5,334 nt of DNA from an uncultured Clostridia bacterium (GCA_948875265.1 CAQRYF010000076.1:1-5334), one strand, 5' to 3'. Shown: positions 1 to 5,248, counted from the first letter of the stretch. Numbers and translations: made by a program. Notes: generated from the letters alone by a model not told the origin.

Positions 1-26
1 ATTTATATATTATATATAATTTTATT

Positions 27-42
27 GGGGGTAATTTAATTG
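27..42 (+). promoter_or_regulatory. Ribosome binding site and TTG start of murA
   Basis: A GGGGGT tract at 27-32 lies 8 nt before the TTG at 40-42. This spacing fixes TTG as the start codon, and no better in-frame ATG or GTG is nearby. The resulting N-terminus (MEKLVVTG) aligns with the usual start of MurA proteins. The AT-only dyad at 3-19 contains TATAAT at 15-20, but that is too close to the ribosome binding site to be a working -10 element, so murA is probably transcribed from further upstream, outside the window. Confidence 0.75.
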
Positions 43-1299
43 GAAAAATTAGTAGTTACAGGTCCTACTCCTTTAAAAGGAGAAGTGACAATAAGTGGAG
101 CAAAAAATGCAGCAGTAGCAATTTTACCTGCCACTTTATTAATAGATGGAACATGTACAATAGAAAACTTACCAAATATAAGTGATATAAAAATATCATG
201 TGAAATATTAGAAAATTTAGGTGCTAAAATAACATGGAACAATAAAAATAGTATTACAATAGATACATCAAACATTACAACAACAAAAGCGCCTTTAAAT
301 TTAACAAGCAAATTTAGAGCTTCTTATTATATTATAGGAGCAATGCTTAGTAGAATGGGTGAAATAGAAGTTGGAATGCCAGGTGGCTGTAAATTAGGTG
401 CAAGACCAATAGACCAACATATAAAAGGATTTGAAGCTTTAGGAGCAAATGTAACTGTAGAAAAAGGCACAATTTATGCAAAAGCAAAAAAACTAAAAGG
501 ATGTCCTATTTATATGGATATTGTTTCTGTTGGAGCAACTATTAATGTTATGCTATCAGCTGTTTTAGCAAAAGGGACAACCATTATAGACAATGCTGCT
601 AAAGAACCTCATATTGTTGATGTTGCAAACTTTTTAAATACTATGGGTGCAGACATTAGAGGAGCTGGAACAGATGTAATAAAAATAAATGGTGTTGAAA
701 AATTAAAGGGAAATGCTACATATTCGGTAGTACCTGATCAAATAGAAGCTGGTACTTTTATGCTTGCAGCTGTTGCTACAAAAGGCGATTTAACATTGAA
801 AAATTGTATTACAAAACACTTAGAATCAATAACAGCTAAAATAATTGAAGTTGGTGGAAATGTAGAAGACAATGGAGATAGTATAAGAGTTTGGTGTAAT
901 AAAAGACCAAATAAAGCAAATATAAAAACATTACCATATCCAGGATTTCCTACAGATTTACAACCTCAAATGGGTGTTGTTCTATCTTTAGCAAATGGTA
1001 CAAGTGTTATAAATGAGAGTATTTGGGATTCTAGATTTCAATACACTGATGAATTGAATAAAATGGGAGCTAAAATAACAGCCCAAGGAAAATCTGCATT
1101 TTTTGAAGGTGTAAAAAAATTATCTGGTGCTCCTGTATATTCTACAGATTTAAGAGCTGGTGCTGCTTTAGTTGTAGCTGCAACAGCTGCAGAAGGAAAA
1201 ACAGAAATATATAATTTAGAGCATATTGATAGAGGATATGAAAATATAGAAGAAAAATTCAGACAAATTGGAGCTAAAATCGAAAGAGTAATAGAATAG
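40..1299 (+). CDS. murA: UDP-N-acetylglucosamine 1-carboxyvinyltransferase (MurA)
   Basis: MurA catalyses the first committed step of peptidoglycan synthesis: transfer of enolpyruvate from PEP to UDP-GlcNAc in the cytoplasm. The 419-residue product has the normal family length and the two-lobed EPSP-synthase-like fold is expected. Visible family motifs are ISGAKNAAVA with the conserved K22-N23 pair, PGGCKLGARPIDQH with the catalytic cysteine C117 (the fosfomycin target) and R122, GFPTDLQPQ with D306 (equivalent to the catalytic Asp305 of the E. coli enzyme), DLRAGAAL with R372, and HIDRGYE with R398. Cys rather than Asp at position 117 suggests ordinary fosfomycin sensitivity at this target. 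NESIWDSRFQY around 325-335 is the variant I associate with clostridial MurA. The start is TTG. The next gene begins 25 nt downstream with no terminator between them, so the two are probably co-transcribed. Many Bacillota carry two MurA paralogues; which one this is cannot be decided here. Confidence 0.97.
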   Translation: MEKLVVTGPTPLKGEVTISGAKNAAVAILPATLLIDGTCTIENLPNISDIKISCEILENLGAKITWNNKNSITIDTSNITTTKAPLNLTSKFRASYYIIGAMLSRMGEIEVGMPGGCKLGARPIDQHIKGFEALGANVTVEKGTIYAKAKKLKGCPIYMDIVSVGATINVMLSAVLAKGTTIIDNAAKEPHIVDVANFLNTMGADIRGAGTDVIKINGVEKLKGNATYSVVPDQIEAGTFMLAAVATKGDLTLKNCITKHLESITAKIIEVGGNVEDNGDSIRVWCNKRPNKANIKTLPYPGFPTDLQPQMGVVLSLANGTSVINESIWDSRFQYTDELNKMGAKITAQGKSAFFEGVKKLSGAPVYSTDLRAGAALVVAATAAEGKTEIYNLEHIDRGYENIEEKFRQIGAKIERVIE

Positions 1300-1324
1300 A
1301 CAATAAACAAAGGAATGAAAAATT

Positions 1325-2113
1325 ATGCTAAATTTTTGTAGTTTATATAGTGGAAGCAGTGGAAATAGTTTATTTGTTGAAACTTCTAACACAAAATTAT
1401 TAATTGATGCTGGTGTAAGTAGCAAAAAAATAGAAAATGCTTTACTTGATATTGATGTAGAACCTAGTTCAATTGATGCAATTTTAGTCACACATGAACA
1501 TACTGATCATGTCCAAGGATTAGGAACATTTTCTAAAAAATTTGATTTACCAGTTTTCGTAAATCAAGAAACTTTAGATGCTATGCCAAAGCAAAGAGAC
1601 AAAATAGCTGACAAAAATATTAAAGTTTTTAAAATTTCAGATAAATTCTGTATAGGAGATTTAACTATAAACCCTTTTTGTATACCACATGATGCTGCAA
1701 ATCCTTGCGGATATAATATTTTAAAAGATGATAAAAAAATAAGTATAGCAACAGACATTGGACATATGACTAATGATATTTTAAAAAATTTGGAAGAAAG
1801 CTTATTTGTTTTATTAGAATCAAATTATGACCCAGAAGTTCTAAGATGTTCTTCTTATCCCTTTTCGCTAAAATCAAGAATCGCTGGGCCAACAGGACAT
1901 CTTCCAAACGAAATGGCCGGAAAGACAATTTCTCATTTATTAAAATCCGGATTAAAAAAAGCAATGCTAGGACATTTAAGTAAAGAAAGCAATTTTCCAG
2001 AGCTTGCATATCAAACAGTTCTTGATGAACTAATACAAAATAATTACGATGAAAATTCCTTATCCCTTAGTGTTGCTAGTAGAGATGTACATAGTCAATT
2101 AATAAAATTATAA
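1325..2113 (+). CDS. walJ: Metallo-beta-lactamase-fold hydrolase, WalJ/YycJ family
   Basis: This 262-residue protein starts with the FCSLYSGSSGNS motif typical of the YycJ/WalJ branch of the metallo-beta-lactamase superfamily. The metal-binding signature THEHTDH gives H57, H59, D61 and H62. Further likely ligands or family motifs are H122-D123, ATDIGH with D144 and H147, ESNYD at 165-169, GPTGHLPN with H192 and LGHLSKE with H217. Length is normal and there is no signal peptide or membrane segment, so it is cytoplasmic. Family knowledge: WalJ is encoded with the WalRK cell-wall two-component system in Bacillus and Streptococcus and has been linked to coordinating cell division or cell wall with DNA replication; the YycJ-type fold resembles exonucleases, but its substrate is not settled. 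Here it sits without walRK, following murA by 25 nt and preceding rlmH, a pairing that echoes the walJ-rlmH neighbourhood in other Bacillota. AAAGGA at 1309-1314 is 10 nt before the ATG. Confidence 0.88.
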   Translation: MLNFCSLYSGSSGNSLFVETSNTKLLIDAGVSSKKIENALLDIDVEPSSIDAILVTHEHTDHVQGLGTFSKKFDLPVFVNQETLDAMPKQRDKIADKNIKVFKISDKFCIGDLTINPFCIPHDAANPCGYNILKDDKKISIATDIGHMTNDILKNLEESLFVLLESNYDPEVLRCSSYPFSLKSRIAGPTGHLPNEMAGKTISHLLKSGLKKAMLGHLSKESNFPELAYQTVLDELIQNNYDENSLSLSVASRDVHSQLIKL

Positions 2114-2118
2114 TTATA

Positions 2119-2142
2119 AGGCGACAATTTGTCGTCTATTTT
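2119..2142 (+). terminator. Weak hairpin with short T-run between walJ and rlmH
   Basis: Arms 2119-2126 and 2130-2137 form an 8-bp stem (A-T, G-C, a G-U wobble, C-G, G-C, A-T, C-G, A-T) around a 3-nt ATT loop. The stem's final T and the next bases (TATTTT at 2137-2142) give a short T-rich run. It lies between the walJ stop and the rlmH Shine-Dalgarno (AAAGGAG at 2144-2150). The short T-run suggests partial termination or an mRNA processing/attenuation hairpin rather than a strong terminator. Because no promoter is evident between it and rlmH, rlmH probably depends on read-through. Confidence 0.45.
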
Positions 2143-2157
2143 AAAAGGAGATAATAA

Positions 2158-2637
2158 ATGCTAAGTATTAATATAATTTGTATAGGAAAAATCAAAGAAA
2201 ACTATTTAAAAGATGCTATTAATGAATATTCTAAAAGGCTTTCTAGATATTGTAAGTTGAATATCATCGAGCTTCCTGATGAAAAAATACCAGATAAATT
2301 AAACGATAGTTTATCTAATGAAATTAAATCAAAAGAATGTAATAATATAATAAACCATATAAAAAAAGATTCCTATATTATCGCATTAGATTTAAAAGGT
2401 AAACAATTTACTTCTGAAGAATTCTCTTCAAATTTAGATAACTTATCAATGGAAACAAGTAGCATTACTTTTATTATTGGTGGATCTTTAGGCCTAAATG
2501 ATGAACTTTTAAATAAATGTAATCAAAAAATATGTTTTTCTAAAATGACTTTTCCCCATCAATTAATAAGAGTTTTTCTTTTAGAACAAATTTTTAGAGC
2601 TTTTAAAATTTCTAATAGTGAAACTTATCATAGATAA
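2158..2637 (+). CDS. rlmH: 23S rRNA (pseudouridine1915-N3)-methyltransferase RlmH
   Basis: RlmH is a small SPOUT-class methyltransferase that uses S-adenosylmethionine to methylate N3 of pseudouridine 1915 in helix 69 of 23S rRNA, acting on assembled 70S ribosomes. The 159-residue product has the full family length. It opens with the typical MLSINIICIGKIKENYL strand-helix and ELP at 38-40. It carries the trefoil-knot SAM-binding stretch FIIGGSLGLNDEL at 105-117 and the C-terminal signature MTFPHQLIRVFLLEQIFRAFKI (130-151). It ends with ETYHR in place of the more common YHK, a conservative change at the functionally important C-terminus. The start has an excellent Shine-Dalgarno (AAAGGAG at 2144-2150), 7 nt before the ATG. 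It follows walJ by 44 nt and is convergent with the minus-strand genes that follow. Confidence 0.97.
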   Translation: MLSINIICIGKIKENYLKDAINEYSKRLSRYCKLNIIELPDEKIPDKLNDSLSNEIKSKECNNIINHIKKDSYIIALDLKGKQFTSEEFSSNLDNLSMETSSITFIIGGSLGLNDELLNKCNQKICFSKMTFPHQLIRVFLLEQIFRAFKISNSETYHR

Positions 2638-2653
2638 AATTATTAATTATAAA

Positions 2654-2675
2654 TAAATTCTGAATTTAGTTTTTT
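2654..2675 (+). terminator. Candidate weak terminator of the murA-walJ-rlmH unit
   Basis: A perfect 7-base inverted repeat, TAAATTC (2654-2660) and GAATTTA (2662-2668) around a single T, is followed by G and six T residues (2670-2675). It lies 16 nt after the rlmH stop, where a terminator is expected. The stem is nearly all A-T, and its real loop would be about 3 nt, so it is thermodynamically weak. In such AT-rich DNA chance inverted repeats are frequent. Confidence 0.35.
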
Positions 2676-2688
2676 AATAACAATTAAT

Positions 2689-2790
2689 TTATTTTGAAAT
2701 TATCTTTAGAATTTTTTTAGATAATACTTTAATTATTATTTTTCTTGTAATAAAAAATATCGAAATAAATAATATTATTTTTGTAATCAT
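2689..2790 (-). CDS. Small cationic hydrophobic peptide, unrecognised (33 aa)
   Basis: I do not recognise this product. The ORF runs from ATG at 2790 to TAA at 2689-2691. AAAGGA at 2798-2803 (minus strand) lies 7 nt before the ATG, an ideal spacing. A second in-frame ATG at 2794-2796 is only 1 nt from that site and is unlikely to be used. The leader from the consensus promoter at 2822-2850 would be about 25 nt. The peptide begins MITK, has a hydrophobic run IILFISIFFI (residues 5-14), then R16 and lysines at 17, 21, 25, 26, 29 and 33: eight positive charges and no acidic residue. Lysines at 17, 21, 25, 29 and 33 recur every four residues with I, L and V between, so an amphipathic cationic helix is plausible. 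A 7-bp inverted repeat (2699-2705 and 2719-2725) lies inside the ORF. Size and character recall type I toxins, membrane-active peptides or small membrane regulators, but no homology is claimed. The caveat is that AT-rich DNA readily yields I/K/F-rich ORFs. Confidence 0.55.
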   Translation of the reverse strand: MITKIILFISIFFITRKIIIKVLSKKILKIISK

Positions 2791-2821
2791 AAACATGTCC
2801 TTTTTTGAATTAATTTTAATT

Positions 2822-2850
2822 ATTATACTGTGTACTTGTTAATTTGTCAA
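2822..2850 (-). promoter_or_regulatory. Perfect consensus sigma-A promoter, leftward
   Basis: Read on the minus strand, TTGACA (2850-2845) and TATAAT (2827-2822) are both exact matches, separated by exactly 17 bp. Predicted transcription starts near 2815 and runs leftward, away from spmB and into the gap before rlmH. It would drive the 33-codon ORF at 2689-2790, or alternatively a small RNA antisense to the rlmH 3' end. It begins only 8 bp beyond the spmB stop codon, and no convincing terminator separates the two, so spmAB read-through is also possible. An imperfect dyad (TTG..AA.TT..CAA) overlaps the -35 region, which could be an operator, though this is weak. Confidence 0.75.
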
Positions 2851-2858
2851 GAAAAACT

Positions 2859-3386
2859 TCACGACATAATTCGACATACAACTACGCTAGCAATCATTCC
2901 AACAAAGTCACCAATAAGAGCTGCTACTAACACAAATCTTGTCTTCTTTATTTTTATACAACTTGAATAAATAGCAATTGTATATAATGTAGTTTCTGTT
3001 GAACCCATAATAGTTGATGCCATAATTCCTATAGGACTATCTACACCATAATTTTTCATAATATCTGTTGCAACTGCAATCGAACTACTACCTGAAATTG
3101 GTCTCAACATAGCAAGTGGCATAAGTTCACTTGGAAATTGTATTATATTCAAAATCGGAGTTAAAAAATGTATTATTATATCTAATACTCCTGAACTTCT
3201 TAGAGCTCCTATTGCAACAAACAATCCAACTAAGGTAGGAAATATACTTAATGTCATTTCTAATCCCTCTTTTGCCCCCTCAAGAAAGTTGTCAAACATT
3301 TTGTTTTTTTCCATTACTCCATATATAACAATACATAAAATAATAAGGGGCATTGCTAAATTAGAAATAAAATTTACTAACTGCAT
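2859..3386 (-). CDS. spmB: Spore maturation protein B (SpmB)
   Basis: SpmB works with SpmA during spore formation. In Bacillus and in Clostridium perfringens, loss of the pair gives spores with a wetter core and lower heat resistance; the transported substrate or mechanism is unknown. The 175-residue product is a membrane protein of normal family length with hydrophobic segments near 10-24, 48-62, 66-82, 117-140 and 150-170. Family-typical motifs are LRPISGSSSIAVATDIM (94-110) and IMGSTETTLYTIAIYSS (126-142). Both belong to the nucleoside-recognition/Gate-type domain shared with SpmA. AGGAG at 3395-3399 on the minus strand lies 8 nt before the ATG. The gene follows spmA by 36 nt with no terminator, so they form an operon. 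Its last codons contain a direct repeat of TATGTCG that resembles Spo0A boxes. Confidence 0.95.
   Translation of the reverse strand: MQLVNFISNLAMPLIILCIVIYGVMEKNKMFDNFLEGAKEGLEMTLSIFPTLVGLFVAIGALRSSGVLDIIIHFLTPILNIIQFPSELMPLAMLRPISGSSSIAVATDIMKNYGVDSPIGIMASTIMGSTETTLYTIAIYSSCIKIKKTRFVLVAALIGDFVGMIASVVVCRIMS
2860..2876 (-). promoter_or_regulatory. Possible tandem Spo0A boxes
   Basis: On the minus strand TGTCGAA (2876-2870) is an exact match to the known 0A box. A degenerate copy, TGTCGTG (2866-2860), follows in the same orientation with a 10-bp period. They lie inside the last codons of spmB and about 48 and 58 bp upstream of the predicted start of the promoter at 2822-2850. Tandem boxes one helical turn apart are a known Spo0A arrangement. 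One 7-mer match is expected about once in a few windows of this size by chance, so this is tentative. Confidence 0.3.
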
Positions 3387-3422
3387 TATGGTTTCTCCTT
3401 TTTAGAAAATTTGATAAATAAT

Positions 3423-3977
3423 TTAGTTGCTACAATACCGAGCAGTTGCTGCACAAATCGTTGCAACCCATACTGGAAACACAATAGCTGTAGGATTTTT
3501 TGATTCTAGAGAATTTCTAATTGCAATTACCGTTGTTGGTATTAACTGTATTGAAGCAGTATTTAAAACAATAAACATTGCCATTGAATTACTAAGTATA
3601 TCTTTATTTTTATTTTCTTTTTGCATTGATTTCATAGCTTTTAATCCTAATGGAGTAGCTGCATTTCCAAGTCCTAATATATTAGCAATCATATTCATTG
3701 AAATCTCTTGTTGTATTTGAGTATTTTCTTTTATTTCTGGAAATAAAAATTTAATTATTGGTTTTAAAAATTTTGTTAATTTCTGTATTAAGGATGTTTT
3801 ATTTGCAATTTGCATTATTCCATTCCATAAACAAAGTGTTCCTAATAAATTTAGTGATAAATTTATAGCATTATTAGTACTTTCAAAAATTGAAGAATTC
3901 AATTTTTCTAAATTTCCTGAAAAAATAGCAAATGAAAATGATATTATTATAAAAATTGGCCAAACTATATTTAACAT
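3423..3977 (-). CDS. spmA: Spore maturation protein A (SpmA)
   Basis: SpmA is the membrane partner of SpmB in spore core dehydration and heat resistance. From the ATG at 3977 the product has 184 residues and begins MLNIVWPIF, matching the N-terminus of known SpmA proteins. An in-frame GTG at 3986 would add three residues, but it falls inside the Shine-Dalgarno (AGGTGAT, 3988-3982), so it was rejected. The signature GLGNAATPLGLKAMKSM (102-118) and LIPTTVIAIR (145-154) identify the family, which has a nucleoside-recognition/Gate domain. Hydrophobic segments lie near 2-19, 37-56, 92-104, 132-154 and 164-178. Unlike in B. subtilis, no dacB precedes it here; instead abrB is divergent, 137 bp away from start codon to start codon. 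Sigma-E control is expected from the family, but I see no convincing sigma-E promoter. Confidence 0.95.
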   Translation of the reverse strand: MLNIVWPIFIIISFSFAIFSGNLEKLNSSIFESTNNAINLSLNLLGTLCLWNGIMQIANKTSLIQKLTKFLKPIIKFLFPEIKENTQIQQEISMNMIANILGLGNAATPLGLKAMKSMQKENKNKDILSNSMAMFIVLNTASIQLIPTTVIAIRNSLESKNPTAIVFPVWVATICAATARYCSN

Positions 3978-3988
3978 ACTTATCACCT
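3975..3988 (-). promoter_or_regulatory. Ribosome binding site that decides the spmA start
   Basis: AGGTGAT (3988-3982, minus strand) pairs well with the 16S rRNA tail and is 4 to 5 nt before the ATG at 3977-3975. The in-frame GTG at 3986-3984 is part of this site and so cannot use it. This supports the shorter 184-residue SpmA. Confidence 0.7.
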
Positions 3989-4039
3989 AAATAATTGTAT
4001 TCTATTACCAATTTTTTATTACAATTTATTACTTTTTAA

Positions 4040-4068
4040 TTGACCTACTTTTTCATTTGTGATATATT
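4040..4068 (+). promoter_or_regulatory. Sigma-A promoter of abrB with extended -10
   Basis: TTGACC (4040-4045) and TATATT (4063-4068) are separated by 17 bp, and TG at 4060-4061, one base before the hexamer, makes it an extended -10. Transcription would start near 4075, leaving a leader of about 40 nt that ends in AGGGGG (4101-4106), 8 nt before the abrB ATG. The promoter lies in the divergent spmA-abrB region, so binding of AbrB or another regulator there could affect both genes. No TGTCGAA Spo0A box is seen here, unlike at the B. subtilis abrB promoter. Confidence 0.7.
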
Positions 4069-4114
4069 ATGGATATAAGGATTGTAAACTATAACTTTTA
4101 AGGGGGAAATAATC

Positions 4115-4366
4115 ATGAAATCAACAGGTATAGTAAGAAAAGTCGACGAACTAGGCAGAGTTGTTATTCCAATAGAAATAAGAAATCAGTTTAATATTAT
4201 GGAAAAAGACCCAATAGAAATTTATGTAGACGGTTCTTCTGTTATATTAAAGAAATTTGAACCAAACTGTATCTTTTGTGGAAACACAAAAAATTTGTTG
4301 ACTTATAATGAAAAATTAATATGTAGTGAATGTTCTAAAAAAATAGGAACATTAGATAAAAAATAA
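4115..4366 (+). CDS. abrB: AbrB-family transition-state transcriptional regulator
   Basis: AbrB-type proteins are DNA-binding regulators that repress stationary-phase and sporulation functions during growth. The N-terminal swapped-hairpin SpoVT/AbrB domain is almost canonical: MKSTGIVRKVDELGRVVIPIE followed by IRNQF, then EKDPIEIYVDGSSVILKK (residues 30-47), with the usual DNA-contacting basic residues K2, R8, K9, R15 and R23. The product has 83 residues, shorter than the 94-96 of B. subtilis AbrB. After residue 50 it carries a CIFCG...CSEC arrangement (C52, C55, C70, C73) that looks like a small zinc-binding knuckle in place of the Bacillus multimerisation tail. This form is, to my knowledge, common in Clostridia. 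It has its own promoter and strong ribosome binding site, is divergent from spmA and convergent with rsmI. SpoVT is a less likely alternative because SpoVT has a much longer C-terminal GAF-like domain. Confidence 0.88.
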   Translation: MKSTGIVRKVDELGRVVIPIEIRNQFNIMEKDPIEIYVDGSSVILKKFEPNCIFCGNTKNLLTYNEKLICSECSKKIGTLDKK

Positions 4367-4392
4367 AAGAGCTTGTACTCTTTTATTTTTTT
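4358..4392. terminator. Bidirectional intrinsic terminator between abrB and rsmI
   Basis: Arms 4358-4371 and 4378-4391 form a perfect 14-bp stem (core AAAAGAG / CTCTTTT) around a 6-nt loop, CTTGTA. The right arm ends in a T7 run (4386-4392), and the complementary strand gives an equivalent T-run from the left arm. It overlaps the abrB stop codon (4364-4366) and sits 11 nt from the rsmI stop, so it can end both convergent transcripts. Confidence 0.88.
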
Positions 4393-4402
4393 AATTATTT
4401 TC

Positions 4403-5230
4403 CTAAATAAAATTTTGATAAATCTCATTCTTATTAACATTTCTATCTTTAGCAATTTTTTTTATAATATCTTTTTTATTTAATCCCTGACTTTCATAAA
4501 ATTTATAATGCTCTTCTAATGTTAACTCATTTAACTTGTTTTCTCTCACTTGTTTGTTACCTTCAATAATTAAAACAATTTCTCCTTTAAATTCTTCTGC
4601 CTTTTCAATTAAAATATCTATATTCTCTCTTACAAACTCTTCATGTATTTTTGTTAATTCTCTTGCTAATACTATTTCTCTATCATTCAATATCTCCTTT
4701 AAATCTAAGAGTGTATTTTTCAATTTATGTGGTGCTTCATATAAAATTATAGTTTTATTTATTTCTTCTATTTCTTTCAATTTTTCTTTTCTTGATTTTT
4801 TATTTAGTGGTAAAAATCCTAAAAAAATAAATTCTCTTGTACTAATTCCTGAAGAAATTAATGCATTAATCATAGCACAAGCACCAGGTATTGGAATTAT
4901 TCTTATATCTTCTTCTATACACTTTTTTATTATCTCTTCTCCTGGATCACAAATCCCTGGAGTTCCTGCATCAGAAATTAATGCAATATCTTTCCCCTCT
5001 TTCAATTTTTTAATTAATATATCTTTTTTTATTTCTTCATTATGTCTATGGTAACTAATTAAAGGCTTTGAAATTTCTAAATGATTTAATAATTTTAAAC
5101 TATGCCTAGTATCCTCTGCAGCTATTATATCCACCATATTTAAAATTTTTATAGCTCTTAATGTAATATCATCTAAATTCCCAATTGGTGTAGCAACTAT
5201 ATATAAAGTTCCTAATTCTTTATTTTCCAT
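4403..5230 (-). CDS. rsmI: 16S rRNA (cytidine1402-2'-O)-methyltransferase RsmI
   Basis: RsmI uses S-adenosylmethionine to methylate the 2'-hydroxyl of C1402 in the decoding centre of 16S rRNA, working with RsmH to tune start-codon choice and fidelity. The 275-residue product belongs to the tetrapyrrole-methylase fold. Motifs in order are GTLYIVATPIGNLDDITLRA (7-26), AAEDTRHS (37-44), the SAM-binding SDAGTPGICDPG (86-97), IPGACA (114-119), GFLPLNKKSR (138-147), YEAPHKLKNTL (164-174), ARELTKIHEEF (189-199) and GEIVLIIEG (216-224). A C-terminal helical segment (residues 236-275, LNKKDIIKKIA then NEIYQNFI) matches the short family tail. AAAGGA (5239-5244, minus strand) lies 8 nt before the ATG. 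It is convergent with abrB and shares a terminator with it, the same neighbour arrangement as in B. subtilis. Length and motifs are complete. Confidence 0.97.
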   Translation of the reverse strand: MENKELGTLYIVATPIGNLDDITLRAIKILNMVDIIAAEDTRHSLKLLNHLEISKPLISYHRHNEEIKKDILIKKLKEGKDIALISDAGTPGICDPGEEIIKKCIEEDIRIIPIPGACAMINALISSGISTREFIFLGFLPLNKKSRKEKLKEIEEINKTIILYEAPHKLKNTLLDLKEILNDREIVLARELTKIHEEFVRENIDILIEKAEEFKGEIVLIIEGNKQVRENKLNELTLEEHYKFYESQGLNKKDIIKKIAKDRNVNKNEIYQNFI

Positions 5231-5248
5231 TTATAAAATCCTTTCTAT

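Noticed and set aside
15..20. TATAAT just before murA
   Set aside because: A start 6-7 nt after it would fall in the GGGGGT ribosome binding site; the region is an AT-only run, and no -35 can be examined.
2770..2780. AT-only palindromes such as AAATAATATTATTT near 2767-2780
   Set aside because: Such dyads are frequent in sequence of this composition, have no G-C pairs, and here lie inside the small ORF.
2795..2842. Plus-strand mini-ORF beginning MSFFELILII opposite the small-gene promoter
   Set aside because: It has no Shine-Dalgarno and no promoter, is only 15 codons, and overlaps the consensus minus-strand promoter.
3427..3720. Plus-strand ORF of 97 codons opposite spmA
   Set aside because: It is the shadow of the well-conserved spmA reading frame, with no ribosome binding site or recognisable product. 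The same applies to the 172-codon plus-strand frame at 4536-5054 opposite rsmI.
3984..3986. GTG start for spmA giving a 187-residue protein
   Set aside because: The GTG is part of the Shine-Dalgarno AGGTGAT for the ATG at 3977, and known SpmA proteins begin at the M-(L/V)-N-I-(V/I)-W position.
3994..4020. Sigma-E-like promoter for spmA: TAATAAA, 13 bp, AATACAAT on the minus strand
   Set aside because: The -10 resembles the sigma-E consensus, but transcription would start at or within the Shine-Dalgarno, and the -35 is only a partial match in A-rich sequence. Not strong enough to annotate.
4069..4114. Spo0A boxes expected near abrB by analogy with B. subtilis
   Set aside because: No TGTCGAA or close match is present in the promoter or leader of abrB.
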